From contig NZ_CP045571.1 of assembly GCF_009662475.1 (NCBI RefSeq), positions 3,284,501 to 3,348,500 on the forward strand: a DNA stretch of 64,000 nucleotides, given 5' to 3'. Shown in pieces: positions 1 to 11,553 of this stretch; the stretch's first letter is position 1; the number at the start of each line of letters is the position of its first letter. Position numbers and translations under genes: made by a program. This DNA is from Acidithiobacillus thiooxidans ATCC 19377 (GTDB lineage Bacteria; Pseudomonadota; Gammaproteobacteria; Acidithiobacillales; Acidithiobacillaceae). The notes beneath the pieces are model-generated. The model was not told where the DNA came from. It searched no databases and worked only from the letters and a program-made list of their open reading frames with translations.

Positions 1-2
1 TG

Positions 3-263
3 GAATGGTGTTGGCTGGCGGCGGGGCGCTATCATTTTTATTTGCATGGTGCCCAGCAACTCTGGGATCGCGCCGCAGGCGCATTGATTCTTCAGGAAGC
101 TGGGGGGCAAATTTCCCAGTTCAATGGTCAGGCTCTTCAGGAAAAAGACCTGAAACCGCGCTCCGTTCTGGCCACACTGGATCCGAATTTGCACCAGACC
201 TGGCGAAACTGGCTGGAGCATGCCGCCGATAAGGCCTCCGAGTTCCCAAACGCGGTCCTTTGA
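3..263 (+). CDS. Inositol monophosphatase family protein, C-terminal part
   Basis: The reading frame is open from the window edge and ends at TGA 261-263, so only the last 86 residues are present. The segment WDRAAGALILQEAGG matches the conserved C-terminal motif of the inositol monophosphatase/CysQ/SuhB family, in which the WD aspartate binds a catalytic metal. The family hydrolyses small phosphate monoesters such as inositol phosphate or 3'-phosphoadenosine 5'-phosphate; which substrate applies here cannot be told from the fragment. It lies 58 bp before the Calvin-cycle block in the same direction and may be cotranscribed with it. Confidence 0.8.
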   Translation, partial: EWCWLAAGRYHFYLHGAQQLWDRAAGALILQEAGGQISQFNGQALQEKDLKPRSVLATLDPNLHQTWRNWLEHAADKASEFPNAVL

Positions 264-321
264 TTTATGCTAAAACGAATTATGTCTTCTATCTAATTCC
301 GCCACTGAAGGGAACAAGCTT

Positions 322-1266
322 ATGTCATCCATAGGTAGTCTTGCGCTGTCTCTACTCCCCGTTACCGAATCTGCCGCCCGCGCTGCCAGCGCCTGGATTG
401 GGCGAGGTGAAAAAGAACTGGGAGATGGAGCCGCTGTAGATGCTATGCGCGCTGCCATTGCTCAAGTCCCCATGCGTGGCGTGGTTATCATCGGCGAAGG
501 CGAAAAAGACGAAGCCCCCATGCTCTACAACGGTGAGCAGGTCGGATCGGGCACGGGTCCGGAAGTGGAAATCGCCGTGGATCCCGTCGAAGGCACCACC
601 TTCTTAGCCCAGGGCATGCCCGGTTCCATTTGTGTACTGGCTGCAGCCCCCAAAGGCAGCATGTTCCAGCCCGGCCCCGCCTATTACATGGACAAGTTGA
701 TTGTCCCCGCCCCGGCACGCGGCAAAATCGATCCCGAAGCACCTATGAAAGCCAAACTGCAGGCACTGGCCAAATCTCTCGGCAAAGATGTTAAAGAATT
801 GCGTATTTTCCTTCTGAAGAAGCCCCGTCATGACGCCATGATCCGGGAAATTCAGGCTGCAGGCGCGACGGTTCGCCTGCAGACAGACGGTGACGTCAGT
901 GGTGGCATCATGGCAGCCCTGGGTACCAAAGTGGACGCGATGATGGGCATCGGCGGCACACCCGAAGGCGTCATCTCGGCCTGCGCCGCCCGTGCCATGG
1001 GCGCAGATATGTTTGGCTGCCTGGCCCCGCAAAAACCCGGCGAAGCCGAAGCGATTGCCGAAGCAGGCCTGAAAGTAGGCCAATGGCTGAGCCGTGATGA
1101 ACTGGTTTCCAGTGACGACGTGCTTTTCGTCGCGACTGGCCTGACTTCCGGCGACATTCTTGATGGCGTTACCCGTTCCCACTACTTTGTAGAGAGCGAA
1201 ACCCTGGTCATTTCCGGTCACGACGGTATTTTACGCCGGGTCCGCACCCACCAGCGCGCCGACTGA
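322..1266 (+). CDS. glpX: Class II fructose-1,6-bisphosphatase (GlpX type)
   Basis: Converts fructose 1,6-bisphosphate to fructose 6-phosphate in the Calvin cycle and gluconeogenesis; cytosolic. The 314-residue protein has the GlpX hallmarks: IIGEGEKDEAPML near residues 56-68 and DPVEGTT at 87-93, which supply metal and phosphate ligands. Many autotrophic class II enzymes also hydrolyse sedoheptulose 1,7-bisphosphate, and no separate SBPase is seen here. A Shine-Dalgarno-like aaggga lies about 8 bases before ATG 322. It is the first complete gene of a plus-strand block with tkt, gap, pgk, pyk, fba, rpe and gph. Confidence 0.95.
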   Translation: MSSIGSLALSLLPVTESAARAASAWIGRGEKELGDGAAVDAMRAAIAQVPMRGVVIIGEGEKDEAPMLYNGEQVGSGTGPEVEIAVDPVEGTTFLAQGMPGSICVLAAAPKGSMFQPGPAYYMDKLIVPAPARGKIDPEAPMKAKLQALAKSLGKDVKELRIFLLKKPRHDAMIREIQAAGATVRLQTDGDVSGGIMAALGTKVDAMMGIGGTPEGVISACAARAMGADMFGCLAPQKPGEAEAIAEAGLKVGQWLSRDELVSSDDVLFVATGLTSGDILDGVTRSHYFVESETLVISGHDGILRRVRTHQRAD

Positions 1267-1293
1267 CATTTTCATCTATCCAAGGAGTGAGTT

Positions 1294-3291
1294 ATGACTG
1301 TAACCCGTACTGATCTGGCCAATGCCATTCGCGTTCTGGCCATGGATGCCGTCGAAAAAGCGAACTCCGGCCATCCCGGAATGCCTATGGGCATGGCGGA
1401 CATCGCCGAAGTCTTGTGGAATGATTTTCTGGTACACAACCCGGCCAATCCGCATTGGGCCGGACGTGACCGTTTCATTCTTTCAAACGGTCATGGTTCG
1501 ATGTTGCAGTATGCGCTCCTCCATCTGAGCGGTTACGATTTGTCCATTGATGATCTTAAGCAATTCCGTCAGTGGCACAGCAAAACTCCCGGTCATCCCG
1601 AATATCGCGATGCCCCCGGCGTTGAAACCACCACGGGCCCCTTGGGTCAGGGCATTGCCAACGGTGTGGGTATGGCCCTGGCGGAACGTATGCTGGCTGC
1701 CCAGTTCAACCGCCCCGATCATGAAATCGTCAGCAACTACACCTATGTGTTTCTCGGCGACGGCTGTCTCATGGAAGGGGTTTCCCATGAAGCCTGCTCT
1801 TTGGCCGGGGTCTGGGGACTGAACAAGCTTGTCTGTTTTTACGATGACAATAACATTTCCATTGATGGTCACGTGGACGACTGGTTCGGGGACGATACCC
1901 CGGCGCGTTTTGAAGCCTACGGCTGGCATGTCGTTCGTCATGTGGACGGTCATGATCCTGAAGCCATCAAAAAGGCTATTGCCCAGGCCCACAAACAGAC
2001 CACCAAGCCGACCCTGATTTGCTGCAAGACCGTCATTGGTCATGGCTCACCCAACAAAGCCGGCACCCACGATGTACATGGAGCCGCGCTGGGCGCTGAA
2101 GAAGTTGCCCTGACGCGCAAGAATCTCGGCTGGAGTGGTGCACCCTTTGAAATTCCGGAAGCGATTTACCACGGCTTTAATGCCAAGGCCAAGGGCGAAA
2201 AAGCGGAGAGCGACTGGAAGGAAAAGTTTGCCAAATACAAGGCCAACTTCCCCAAGGAAGCGGCCGAATTTGAACGGCGCCTGAGCGGCGAAGCCAGCCC
2301 CGAATTTGACGCCGCCATTGACCGGATGATCAGCGAGTTCCGCAAGGAAAATCCGAAAATTGCGACCCGTGTTGCCTCAGGCAAAACTATTCAGGGTATT
2401 GCGGCCTCACTGCCCGAGTTTCTCGGTGGCTCCGCCGATTTGACGCCTTCCAACAATACCCGCTGGAAAGAAGCGATTGACATCGGCAAGCACCGTTTGA
2501 TGGGTAATTACATTCACTACGGCGTGCGTGAATTCGGCATGTCGGCCATCATGAACGGTGTGTCATTGTATGGCGGCTTCCTGCCCTTTGGTGGCACCTT
2601 CCTGATTTTCTCGGATTACAGCCGCAACGCGATCCGCATGTCAGCCCTGATGGGTATTCGTGTCGTCTATGTCATGACTCATGATTCCATTGGTCTGGGT
2701 GAAGATGGCCCCACCCATCAGCCGGTCGAGCAGGTCAATAGCTTGCGCCTGATCCCCAACCTCAACGTCTGGCGTCCTGCAGACGCCGTGGAAACCGCCA
2801 TTGCCTGGGAATCTTCCGTCAAGCTGCAGCGTACGCCTTCCTTGCTCGCGCTCAGCCGTCAGAACCTGCCGGCACTGCCCCATACGGATGAAACCGTAGC
2901 CAACGCCCGTCGTGGTGGCTATGTCATCAAGGATGCCGAGGGTGGTAAGGCACAAGGCATTTTGATTGCTACCGGTTCTGAAGTTGAACTGGCTCTGGCC
3001 GCCCAGGCGAAACTGGCTGAACAGGGTCACGCCGTTCGCGTGGTTTCCATGCCTTGTATGGACATCTTCGCCGCTCAGGATGCTGCCTATCAGGAAAGTG
3101 TTTTGCCGGCCGGCATCAGCAAGCGGGTCGCCATTGAAGCAGGCACCACGGGACTCTGGTACAAATACGTCGGATTGCACGGAGCCGTCGTCGGTATTGA
3201 TCATTTCGGGGCTTCCGCTCCGGCAGCGACGCTCTTCGCCAAATTCGGCTTCACTGTGGACAACATTATTGCCCAGTTCCAGGCGCTTTGA
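1294..3291 (+). CDS. tkt: Transketolase
   Basis: Transfers two-carbon ketol units between sugar phosphates in the regenerative phase of the Calvin cycle and in the pentose phosphate pathway, using thiamine diphosphate. At 665 residues it has the usual full length. The N-terminal [10 protein letters not shown] (27-36), the thiamine-diphosphate motif GDG at 155-157 running to N187, and the central GEDGPTHQP segment are all present. The start is preceded by aaggag. It follows glpX by 27 bp and precedes gap by 30 bp, so the three genes look cotranscribed. Confidence 0.97.
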   Translation: MTVTRTDLANAIRVLAMDAVEKANSGHPGMPMGMADIAEVLWNDFLVHNPANPHWAGRDRFILSNGHGSMLQYALLHLSGYDLSIDDLKQFRQWHSKTPGHPEYRDAPGVETTTGPLGQGIANGVGMALAERMLAAQFNRPDHEIVSNYTYVFLGDGCLMEGVSHEACSLAGVWGLNKLVCFYDDNNISIDGHVDDWFGDDTPARFEAYGWHVVRHVDGHDPEAIKKAIAQAHKQTTKPTLICCKTVIGHGSPNKAGTHDVHGAALGAEEVALTRKNLGWSGAPFEIPEAIYHGFNAKAKGEKAESDWKEKFAKYKANFPKEAAEFERRLSGEASPEFDAAIDRMISEFRKENPKIATRVASGKTIQGIAASLPEFLGGSADLTPSNNTRWKEAIDIGKHRLMGNYIHYGVREFGMSAIMNGVSLYGGFLPFGGTFLIFSDYSRNAIRMSALMGIRVVYVMTHDSIGLGEDGPTHQPVEQVNSLRLIPNLNVWRPADAVETAIAWESSVKLQRTPSLLALSRQNLPALPHTDETVANARRGGYVIKDAEGGKAQGILIATGSEVELALAAQAKLAEQGHAVRVVSMPCMDIFAAQDAAYQESVLPAGISKRVAIEAGTTGLWYKYVGLHGAVVGIDHFGASAPAATLFAKFGFTVDNIIAQFQAL

Positions 3292-3309
3292 ATTCATTTG
3301 CAATTTTGA

Positions 3310-4329
<1,020 letters not shown>

Positions 4330-4356
4330 TTATCACTGCAAACTGGAGATGCCATC

Positions 4357-5562
4357 ATGCATGTTTTGACTTTTGAAGACCTGTGCAAGCGTGGCCTTGC
4401 CCAAGGCAAGCGAGTTTTTATCCGCGCTGATCTCAATGTTCCCCTGAGCAAGGAAGGGGCCATTGCCGACGACACCCGGGTGCGGGCGTCTGCACCTGCG
4501 GTCCAAATGGCTCTGGATGCCGGTGCCGGCGTCATGATCACCTCACACCTGGGTCGCCCCACGGAAGGTGAATTCAAACCCGAAGACTCTCTGGCTCCGG
4601 TGGCCAAGCGACTTTCCGAGTTGCTCGGTCGTCCTGTCCGTTTGCAGGCGGACTGGGTGGACGGTGGTTTTGAAGTCAAGCCAGGTGATGTGGTTATGCT
4701 CGAAAACTGCCGCATCAACAAGGGCGAAAAGAAAGATGACGATACTTTGGCGCAGAAATACGGAAAACTCTGTGACATTTTCGTCAATGACGCTTTTGGT
4801 ACCGCCCATCGCGCCGAAGCCAGTACCCATGGCATCGCCAAGTATGCACCGACTGCCTGTGCTGGCCCCCTGCTGGTGGGTGAACTGGATGCGCTCGGTA
4901 AGGCCCTGCAGAATCCCAAACGACCATTGGTGGCCATTGTTGCGGGTTCAAAAGTATCCACCAAGCTCACCATTCTCAAATCACTGGCCGATAAGGTAGA
5001 TCAGCTGGTGGTAGGCGGTGGTATTGCCAATACCTTCATTCTTGCCGAAGGTCATGGAGTGGGTAAGTCGCTCTGCGAGGCTGATCTGGTCCCCGAGGCA
5101 AAAGCCATCATTGCCGCTGCCAAAGCCAAGGGTGGCGCGGTTCCCCTGCCTACGGACGTGGTCGTTGCCAAGGAATTTTCGGCCACGGCACCAGCTCGTA
5201 CCTGTGCAGTAGCCGACATTGCCGAAGACGACATGGTTCTGGATATCGGGCCTGATACCGCCAGGGCGTTGGGCGAAATTCTCAGAAAAGCGGGGACCAT
5301 CGTCTGGAACGGCCCGGTAGGCGTTTTTGAGTTTGAAAGTTTCGCGGGGGGAACCAGGGCCATTGCCCAGGCTGTCGCCGAAAGCACGGCATTTTCCATT
5401 GCCGGTGGTGGCGATACCATCGCGGCCATCAATCAGTTCCATATTGAAGACAAAGTTTCTTACATCAGTACCGGTGGCGGTGCCTTTCTGGAATTTCTGG
5501 AAGGCAAAACCTTACCGGCCGTTGCCATACTTGAAGAACGTGCACGAGGTAACAACGCTTGA
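4357..5562 (+). CDS. pgk: Phosphoglycerate kinase
   Basis: Catalyses 3-phosphoglycerate + ATP to 1,3-bisphosphoglycerate in the carbon-fixing direction. Full length at 401 residues. Recognisable are RADLNVPL (N-terminal substrate loop), SHLGRPTEG and the C-terminal nucleotide-binding loop AGGGDT. The stop overlaps the pyk start by four bases, which suggests translational coupling. Confidence 0.97.
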   Translation: MHVLTFEDLCKRGLAQGKRVFIRADLNVPLSKEGAIADDTRVRASAPAVQMALDAGAGVMITSHLGRPTEGEFKPEDSLAPVAKRLSELLGRPVRLQADWVDGGFEVKPGDVVMLENCRINKGEKKDDDTLAQKYGKLCDIFVNDAFGTAHRAEASTHGIAKYAPTACAGPLLVGELDALGKALQNPKRPLVAIVAGSKVSTKLTILKSLADKVDQLVVGGGIANTFILAEGHGVGKSLCEADLVPEAKAIIAAAKAKGGAVPLPTDVVVAKEFSATAPARTCAVADIAEDDMVLDIGPDTARALGEILRKAGTIVWNGPVGVFEFESFAGGTRAIAQAVAESTAFSIAGGGDTIAAINQFHIEDKVSYISTGGGAFLEFLEGKTLPAVAILEERARGNNA

Positions 5563-6998
5563 TACGCCGGACGAAAATCGTCGCAACCCTAGGCCCTGCC
5601 AGTTCTGATGTGCAGGTCATCGATCGTCTGATCGAGGCGGGCGTCGATGTCGTCCGCCTCAATTTTTCTCATGGTTCCCCCGAAGACCACGTGCAAAGAG
5701 CGGAAATGGTGCGCGAACGGGCACGTGCCCATGGTCGCGCCATTGGGGTCCTGGCCGATTTGCAGGGCCCGAAAATCCGCATCGGCAAATTTGCTGATGG
5801 CAAAATTCATCTGCAAGAAGGCGAACCCTTTATTCTAGATATTCACTGCAGCATGGGAGATCAAACCCGGGTGGGGGTGACTTATCCGCAGCTGGTCAGC
5901 GATGTTGATCGTGGTGCCACACTGCTGCTGAATGATGGCATGATTGTGCTCTGGGTCGAGAAGGTTCAGGGCGGCGAAATTCATACCCGGGTAGTACAGG
6001 GTGGTGAATTGTCCAACAGCAAGGGGATCAATCGCGCCGGTGGTGGCCTGACCGCGCCGGCCCTGACCGATAAGGATCGGGCCGACATCATCACGGCCGC
6101 CCAACTGGAAGCCGATTATCTGGCGGTTTCCTTTCCGCGCAGTGCAGCAGATATGGATGAAGCACGTCGCCTGTTTCGTGAAGCCGGAGGACATGGTGCC
6201 CTGATTGCCAAAATAGAACGTGCCGAAGCGGTTGATGCGATTGAAGAAATTTTGGCAGTATCCGAGGCCATCATGGTCGCCCGGGGAGATCTCGGGGTGG
6301 AAATTGGCGATGCAGCCGTTCCTACAGTCCAGAAGCGCATTATCGCCCTGGCCCAAAAACATAATCGCCTGAGTATCACCGCCACCCAAATGATGGAGTC
6401 CATGATTCATCAGCCCATACCCACGCGTGCCGAAGTTTCCGACGTGGCAAATGCGGTTCTTGATGGTACGGATGCCGTCATGTTGTCGGCAGAAACGGCA
6501 AGCGGCGCTTATCCGGTAGAGGCCGTGGCGGCGATGGACCGTACCTGTCGCGAAGTTGAACGGCATGCCCCCAGCACCAACACCCTGCAGATTATTGATC
6601 GCCCGCTTGCCGGAGTGGATGAAACCATCGCAGCTGCCGCGCTTCTGGCTACCCTGCGCTCATCTATCGCCGCCATTGCCGCCTTTACCGAAAGTGGCTC
6701 TACCGCATTGTGGTTATCGCGGGCTAATCCCAAGGTACCCATTTATGCTTTGACGCCCCAGGTGTATACCCGCCGTAAGGTGACTTTGTACCGGGGCGTT
6801 CATCCGGTGAATTTCCCCCAAAGCCGTCATGATGATCCTGTGCAGGTGATGCGCGCTGCCGAAGATGAACTGCGCCGTCGTGGTGCAGTACGCGACGGAG
6901 ATCTTATGTTGATTACCATTGGTGAGCCCATTGGCTCTCCGGGCGGAACCAACACCCTGAAACTGGTCCGCGTAGGAGATGTCACCCATCGCGGTTAG
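5559..6998 (+). CDS. pyk: Pyruvate kinase
   Basis: Makes pyruvate and ATP from phosphoenolpyruvate and ADP. The protein is 479 residues, starts [15 protein letters not shown] and contains the catalytic segment [15 protein letters not shown] and the [10 protein letters not shown] and TATQMMESM blocks typical of the family. The start is a TTG overlapping the pgk stop (TTGA), chosen because the conserved N-terminus begins directly after it. Its place inside a carbon-fixation operon would link fixed carbon to pyruvate for biosynthesis. Confidence 0.96.
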   Translation: MIRRTKIVATLGPASSDVQVIDRLIEAGVDVVRLNFSHGSPEDHVQRAEMVRERARAHGRAIGVLADLQGPKIRIGKFADGKIHLQEGEPFILDIHCSMGDQTRVGVTYPQLVSDVDRGATLLLNDGMIVLWVEKVQGGEIHTRVVQGGELSNSKGINRAGGGLTAPALTDKDRADIITAAQLEADYLAVSFPRSAADMDEARRLFREAGGHGALIAKIERAEAVDAIEEILAVSEAIMVARGDLGVEIGDAAVPTVQKRIIALAQKHNRLSITATQMMESMIHQPIPTRAEVSDVANAVLDGTDAVMLSAETASGAYPVEAVAAMDRTCREVERHAPSTNTLQIIDRPLAGVDETIAAAALLATLRSSIAAIAAFTESGSTALWLSRANPKVPIYALTPQVYTRRKVTLYRGVHPVNFPQSRHDDPVQVMRAAEDELRRRGAVRDGDLMLITIGEPIGSPGGTNTLKLVRVGDVTHRG

Positions 6999-7098
6999 AC
7001 AGAAACACCGGAATGACGGGCGGCTTGCAGTTTGCCTATCCCGTCTATAGGATTGATTAGAAACCAACCATTTTTCATTCACGTTTAGGAGAAGTGCT

Positions 7099-8169
7099 AT
7101 GGCCCTCGTTTCACTGCGCCAGCTTTTGGATCACGCTGCAGAACACAGCTACGGAATTCCCGCATTTAATGTCAACAACCTCGAACAGGTTCGCGCCATC
7201 ATGGAAGCCGCCGCTGCTGTGGATGCGCCGGTTATCCTGCAGGCATCTGCGGGTGCCCGCAAATATGCTGGTGAACCCTTCCTGCGCCACCTCATTTTGG
7301 CGGCCATTGAAGAATATCCCGATATTCCTGTCGTCCTCCATCAGGATCACGGTGCCAGCCCAGCCGTTTGTATTCAGGCCATCCGCTCCGGATTCTCCAG
7401 CGTCATGATGGACGGCTCCCTGATGGAAGATGCCAAAACCCCGGCCAGCTACGATTACAACACCGCCGTCACTGCCAAAGTGGTTGAAATGGCCCATGCT
7501 GTAGGCGTTTCTGTGGAAGGTGAACTGGGTTGTCTGGGATCCCTGGAAACCGGCATGGCTGGTGAAGAAGACGGAGTGGGTGCCGAAGGCTGTCTGACCC
7601 ACGACCAGATGCTGACCGATCCGGAAGAAGCCGCCCAATTTGTGAAGGCCACCAAGCTAGATGCCCTGGCTATCGCCATCGGCACCAGTCATGGTGCCTA
7701 CAAATTTACCCAGCCGCCAACCGGCAAGGTACTGCGTATTGACCGGATCAAGGAAATTCACGCCCGTATTCCCGATACCCATCTGGTCATGCATGGCTCC
7801 AGTTCCGTGCCCCAGGAATGGCTGAAAATCATCCACGAATTTGGTGGTGATATTGGCGAAACCTACGGCGTGCCCGTCGAAGAAATTCAGGAAGGCATCA
7901 AAAACGGGGTGCGCAAGGTCAATATAGACACCGACCTGCGTCTGGCCGCTACGGGTGCTGTGCGCCAGAGCCTTTACAAAAACCCCAAGAACTTCGATCC
8001 CCGCAAGTTCCTCACGGCTTCTCTGGATGCTATGCGCGACATCTGCCGTCAGCGTTTCGAAGCCTTTGGTACGGCCGGCAATGCCAGCAAGATCAAGGTC
8101 GTTCAGCTGGATGACATGTTCAAACGCTACAAGAAAGGTGAACTGGATCCCCGCGTCACTGGTCTCTGA
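7099..8169 (+). CDS. fba: Fructose-bisphosphate aldolase, class II (Calvin-cycle subtype)
   Basis: Condenses dihydroxyacetone phosphate with glyceraldehyde 3-phosphate or erythrose 4-phosphate. The 356-residue protein has the zinc-binding HQDHG motif at 81-85 (H81, D83, H84) and the downstream histidines in [10 protein letters not shown] and HGSSSVP. The length and the GTSHGAYKF segment fit the CbbA-like group. A 100-bp spacer with a weak GACGGG/CCCGTC inverted repeat separates it from pyk. The gaccaggaga-like ribosome site (aggaga, about 7090) is good. Confidence 0.96.
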   Translation: MALVSLRQLLDHAAEHSYGIPAFNVNNLEQVRAIMEAAAAVDAPVILQASAGARKYAGEPFLRHLILAAIEEYPDIPVVLHQDHGASPAVCIQAIRSGFSSVMMDGSLMEDAKTPASYDYNTAVTAKVVEMAHAVGVSVEGELGCLGSLETGMAGEEDGVGAEGCLTHDQMLTDPEEAAQFVKATKLDALAIAIGTSHGAYKFTQPPTGKVLRIDRIKEIHARIPDTHLVMHGSSSVPQEWLKIIHEFGGDIGETYGVPVEEIQEGIKNGVRKVNIDTDLRLAATGAVRQSLYKNPKNFDPRKFLTASLDAMRDICRQRFEAFGTAGNASKIKVVQLDDMFKRYKKGELDPRVTGL

Positions 8170-8191
8170 AGCGATTCCGGTTTTTGCAACC

Positions 8192-8224
8192 GGCGAGGGC
8201 GCACGGCGCTCTCGCCCTGTTTTG
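8192..8224 (+). terminator. Terminator-like hairpin inside the operon (fba-rpe spacer)
   Basis: An 11-base stem (8192-8202 with 8206-8216, one G-U pair) with a three-base loop is followed by CTGTTTT. A smaller hairpin just upstream, CCGGTT (8177-8182) with AACCGG (8188-8193), overlaps its left arm by two bases, so the two compete. The ribosome site of rpe (ggagg) follows at once. It may attenuate or process the transcript, lowering rpe relative to fba. Confidence 0.5.
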
Positions 8225-8232
8225 GAGGCCGT

Positions 8233-8895
8233 ATGACACAATTCAAGATTTCACCCTCCATTCTCTCTGCTGACTTTGCCCGCCTGGGTGAAGAAGTGCG
8301 GGCAGTGGATGAAGCTGGCGCCGACTATATTCATGTTGACGTCATGGACAACCATTTTGTACCCAACCTGACTATTGGACCGCTGGTCGCTGCGGCTATC
8401 AAACCCCATACCCAGAAGCCTCTGGATGTGCATTTGATGATTGCCCCGGTGGATGCCATCATTCCCGAGTTTGCCAAGGCCGGTGCCAACATCATCACCG
8501 TGCATCCGGAAGCAACCATTCATCTGGATCGCACCATTCAGTTGATCCACAGCCTCGGTTGCAAGGCTGGCGTGTCGCTCAATCCCGGAACGCCCCTCGA
8601 TGTGCTGGACTACGTCCTGGAAAACCTGGACCTGGTACTGGTCATGAGCGTCAACCCCGGTTTTGGCGGTCAGAGTTTCATTGACTACACCCTGCGTAAG
8701 ATCGAAGCCATCCGCAAGCGCATTGACGCTACCGGCAAGCATATTGAACTGGAAGTAGATGGTGGCGTTAAAGTCGATAATGTGCGCCGGGTCGCCGATG
8801 CTGGTGCCGATGTATTTGTCGCCGGCAGCGCCATTTATAACACTCCAGACTATAAAGCTACCATTGCGGCTTTCCGCAAGGCACTGGCGGGTTAA
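8233..8895 (+). CDS. rpe: Ribulose-phosphate 3-epimerase
   Basis: Interconverts ribulose 5-phosphate and xylulose 5-phosphate for regeneration of the carbon acceptor. The 220-residue TIM-barrel protein has [12 protein letters not shown] at the N-terminus, the metal-binding [12 protein letters not shown] segment at 34-45, [10 protein letters not shown] and the phosphate-binding EVDGGV and AGSAIY segments. The ATG has a strong ggagg site and its stop is directly followed by the gph start. Confidence 0.97.
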   Translation: MTQFKISPSILSADFARLGEEVRAVDEAGADYIHVDVMDNHFVPNLTIGPLVAAAIKPHTQKPLDVHLMIAPVDAIIPEFAKAGANIITVHPEATIHLDRTIQLIHSLGCKAGVSLNPGTPLDVLDYVLENLDLVLVMSVNPGFGGQSFIDYTLRKIEAIRKRIDATGKHIELEVDGGVKVDNVRRVADAGADVFVAGSAIYNTPDYKATIAAFRKALAG

Positions 8896-9582
8896 ATGAC
8901 GGTGCAACTGAACGTCAGCGCACCCTTCACGGCGCGGGTGGTACTGCTGGATCTGGACGGTACGCTCATTGATACCGCTCCGGATCTGGCGGGAGCCGCC
9001 AACCACGCCCTTCGCAAACTGGGGCGTCAACCTGCCGGGATGCCGGTGATTCGCGGCTTCATCGGCAATGGCGTTCGTGAACTGATGCGCCGGGCCCTGA
9101 GTATTCAGCAGGAACCCAGCGAAGCAGAACTGGACGCCGCCATGGTCGATTTCAGTCGATACTACGGAGAGCATCTGCTGGATCACAGTCAGATTTATCC
9201 AGGCGTAAGCGACACCCTCAAAGCCCTTCAGGCGCAAGGCCGGGAGCTGGTCTGCATCACCAACAAGGCCAAGGCTTTTACCGAACCCCTGTTAAAACGT
9301 CTGGAGTTATATGACTTTTTTGGCCTGGTCCTGTCGGGTGACAGCCTTCCCAAAAAGAAGCCGGATCCATTGCAACTCCTGCATGCTGCTGCCCACTTTC
9401 ATCAGCCGGTAGGTGACTGTTTGTTGGTCGGAGATTCCTGCAATGATACCCAGGCAGCCCGCGCAGCTAGCATGCCCGTAGCTTGTGTAACCTATGGATA
9501 TCATGGTGACGAACCCGTACACACGCTCAATCCCGATGCTGTACTGGACAATATGAGTGAATTATTGGATATTCTCGCCTGA
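8896..9582 (+). CDS. gph: Phosphoglycolate phosphatase (HAD family)
   Basis: Removes 2-phosphoglycolate, the product of the Rubisco oxygenase reaction. The 228-residue protein has HAD motif I DLDGTLIDT with D19 and D21, motif II in CITNKAK, and motifs III/IV in KKKPDP and VGDSCNDTQAA. It begins on the base after the rpe stop, so it is probably translated by coupling. The context in a Calvin-cycle operon supports phosphoglycolate as substrate over other HAD substrates. Confidence 0.93.
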   Translation: MTVQLNVSAPFTARVVLLDLDGTLIDTAPDLAGAANHALRKLGRQPAGMPVIRGFIGNGVRELMRRALSIQQEPSEAELDAAMVDFSRYYGEHLLDHSQIYPGVSDTLKALQAQGRELVCITNKAKAFTEPLLKRLELYDFFGLVLSGDSLPKKKPDPLQLLHAAAHFHQPVGDCLLVGDSCNDTQAARAASMPVACVTYGYHGDEPVHTLNPDAVLDNMSELLDILA

Positions 9583-9601
9583 GACAGGAGTAACGGAAAT
9601 T

Positions 9602-9676
9602 ATGCGGAAATTGGAACGTGTGGGAAAACGATGGCGTTGCTGCTGAAAAGCAGTGCCCTTCTTTTTATCGTTCCAA
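9602..9676 (+). promoter_or_regulatory. Candidate trp leader peptide and attenuator
   Basis: A 14-codon open frame (9602-9646, MRKLERVGKRWRCC) with an aggag site at 9586-9590 lies between gph and trpE and contains one tryptophan codon. It ends in a small hairpin (CTGCT-GAAA-AGCAG, 9640-9653) followed by a pyrimidine/T run to 9666. The eight bases TTGGAACG (9611-9618) are the exact complement of CGTTCCAA (9669-9676), next to the trpE ribosome site, and AACGAT (9627-9632) can pair with the overlapping ATCGTT. Mutually exclusive pairings suggest translation-linked control, but a single Trp codon is weak support. Confidence 0.35.
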
Positions 9677-9687
9677 CGAGGTGATCC

Positions 9688-11208
9688 GTGATTTCTGAAG
9701 CCACTTTTGCTGCCCTGGCAAGCCAGGGCTATAACCGCATTCCCCTTTCCCGCGAGGTCATTGCCGACCTCGATACTCCTCTTTCCGCCTATCTGAAACT
9801 GGTAGACGGTCCCTATGCCTATCTACTCGAATCCGTTCAGGGCGGTGAAAAATGGGGGCGTTACTCCATCATCGGGCTCCCTGCCCGGCAGATCATCCGC
9901 GTGCATCACGGGTTGGTGACCGTTCATAATGAGGGGGTCGAAACGGAACGGGCCCAGCCGCAAGACGCGCTCGAATGGATCAGCGCATTTCGCGCGCGCT
10001 TTCGGGTCGCGCCCCTGGAAGAAGCCATTGATGACCGTTTCAGTGGCGGACTGGTCGGTTACTTCGGATACGATATTGTTCGCTATATTGAGCCGCGTCT
10101 GACGCGTAGCGCAACCCTCCCTGATCCGCTCGATCTGCCGGAAATCCAGTTGCTGGTGGCCGATGAACTGCTGATTTTTGACAATTTACGTGGAACCATC
10201 CGGCTTCTGGTTCATGTGGATCCCAGTCAAGACAAGGCCTATCACCAGGGTCTTCAGCGCCTGGATGCGCTGCAGAAGCGGCTACGACAAAGCGCCATGC
10301 CGCCGCCACCCCCCGTGCAAACCCGCAGGGTGAGGGAAGAAGACTTCACCGCCAGTTTCAGCCGTGAGGGATACATGGCCGCAGTGGATCACATCAAGGA
10401 TTACATCGCTGCTGGCGACGTCATGCAAGTCGTGCCTTCGCAACGCCTGTCCACCGAACTGAGTGCCCATCCTCTGGACCTTTACCGGGCCCTGCGAGGC
10501 GTCAATCCTTCTCCCTACATGTTTTATGTAGATCTGGACGACACTTATCTGGTGGGCTCTTCGCCAGAAATTCTGGTCCGGGTGGAAGACCAGCAGGTCA
10601 CCGTACGCCCCATTGCCGGAACCCGTCCCCGGGGCAAAACCCGGGCAGAGGATGAAGCCCTGGAAAAAGAGCTTCTGGCAGACCCCAAAGAACGTGCCGA
10701 ACATCTCATGCTGATTGATCTGGCCCGCAATGATGTGGGCCGAATTGCCGAAGTCGGTTCGGTCACACTGACGGATTCCTTTGGCATTGAACGCTACTCC
10801 CATGTCATGCACATTGTTTCCCAGGTCACTGGTCGGCTGCGCCCGGAGCTGGATGCCATGGATGCCCTCCGTGCCAGCTTTCCGGCGGGCACCGTATCAG
10901 GAGCGCCGAAAATTCGTGCCATGGAAATCATCCGGGAAATCGAACCGGTATCCCGGGCCGTATATGCCGGGGCCGTGGGCTACTGGGGCTGGAATGGCAA
11001 CATGGATACCTGCATCGCCATCCGCACTGCAGTCATCAAAAACGGCACCCTGCATATTCAGGCCGGAGGAGGCATTGTGGCCGACTCCGAACCCGCAGCA
11101 GAGTGGGAAGAAACCATGAACAAGCGCCGCGCCATGTTCCGCGCTGTAGCCCTGGCCGAAAACGGCCTCGACCCCGAAGGGAGGGCAGATCATGCTGCTC
11201 ATGATTGA
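9688..11208 (+). CDS. trpE: Anthranilate synthase component I
   Basis: Makes anthranilate from chorismate with ammonia delivered by TrpG, the first step of tryptophan synthesis. The 506-residue protein has the LLES motif at 46-49, which in this family belongs to the tryptophan feedback site, and the catalytic blocks [18 protein letters not shown] and [17 protein letters not shown]. The start is GTG, preceded by gaggtg. Its last codons overlap in another frame with a short copy of the trpG start (11192-11215), showing that trpE and trpG formerly overlapped. Confidence 0.96.
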   Translation: MISEATFAALASQGYNRIPLSREVIADLDTPLSAYLKLVDGPYAYLLESVQGGEKWGRYSIIGLPARQIIRVHHGLVTVHNEGVETERAQPQDALEWISAFRARFRVAPLEEAIDDRFSGGLVGYFGYDIVRYIEPRLTRSATLPDPLDLPEIQLLVADELLIFDNLRGTIRLLVHVDPSQDKAYHQGLQRLDALQKRLRQSAMPPPPPVQTRRVREEDFTASFSREGYMAAVDHIKDYIAAGDVMQVVPSQRLSTELSAHPLDLYRALRGVNPSPYMFYVDLDDTYLVGSSPEILVRVEDQQVTVRPIAGTRPRGKTRAEDEALEKELLADPKERAEHLMLIDLARNDVGRIAEVGSVTLTDSFGIERYSHVMHIVSQVTGRLRPELDAMDALRASFPAGTVSGAPKIRAMEIIREIEPVSRAVYAGAVGYWGWNGNMDTCIAIRTAVIKNGTLHIQAGGGIVADSEPAAEWEETMNKRRAMFRAVALAENGLDPEGRADHAAHD

Positions 11209-11215
11209 CAATTAC
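11192..11215 (+). repeat. Relic of the trpG 5' end
   Basis: These 24 bases match the first 24 bases of trpG (12043-12066) except for two changes that are silent in the trpG frame. The frame then runs out of similarity at once. It is the former trpE-trpG junction, left behind when the vapBC segment was inserted. Confidence 0.75.
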
Positions 11216-11231
11216 AGACTACGCCACCTGC

Positions 11232-11265
11232 ATTCCGTTGTCGGAATAATGCCTTGTGCTAAAAT
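11232..11265 (+). promoter_or_regulatory. Putative vapBC promoter and operator
   Basis: ATTCCG-TTGT-CGGAAT (11232-11247) is a perfect 6-bp inverted repeat. It overlaps a candidate -35 TTGTCG (11238-11243), which is 16 bases from TAAAAT (11260-11265). Toxin-antitoxin operons are usually repressed by the antitoxin or the complex at such a site, so this is the likely operator. Confidence 0.5.
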
Positions 11266-11295
11266 ATTCTTACTAGGTAAGAGGGGAATGTTGCC

Positions 11296-11553
11296 ATGTT
11301 AACAACTGTTTCCGATAAAGGCCAAGTTGTCATTCCGGTGGAAATCCGTCGCCGCTTGGGCATCACCCCCGGCTGTCAACTCGATTTCAGCCTGGAAGGT
11401 CATGTCATCCACGTCGAGGTGAAGCGCCAAGTCACTCAAACCACTGCCGAAGACGGCTTTGGCATGCTGGTTTGCACGCGGCCGGGCAAGCGCCGTCTTG
11501 CCGATTTTGATGTCGCCCTCGCCATGCGGGAAAGCAAAGATGATCGCCCTTGA
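11296..11553 (+). CDS. vapB: AbrB/MazE-type antitoxin of a VapBC module
   Basis: An 85-residue protein whose first 45 residues (LTTVSDKGQVVIPVEIRRRL onward) form the SpoVT/AbrB swapped-hairpin DNA-binding domain. The C-terminal part would bind and neutralise VapC. It overlaps vapC by 14 bases, the usual antitoxin-first layout. The module sits between trpE and trpG, where it breaks the normal trpE-trpG overlap. Confidence 0.88.
   Translation: MLTTVSDKGQVVIPVEIRRRLGITPGCQLDFSLEGHVIHVEVKRQVTQTTAEDGFGMLVCTRPGKRRLADFDVALAMRESKDDRP

Noticed and set aside
604-1221. 205-codon minus-strand frame opposite glpX
   Set aside because: It is a shadow of a well-supported gene; the same holds for long antisense frames opposite tkt, the MBL-fold gene and the YdeP gene.
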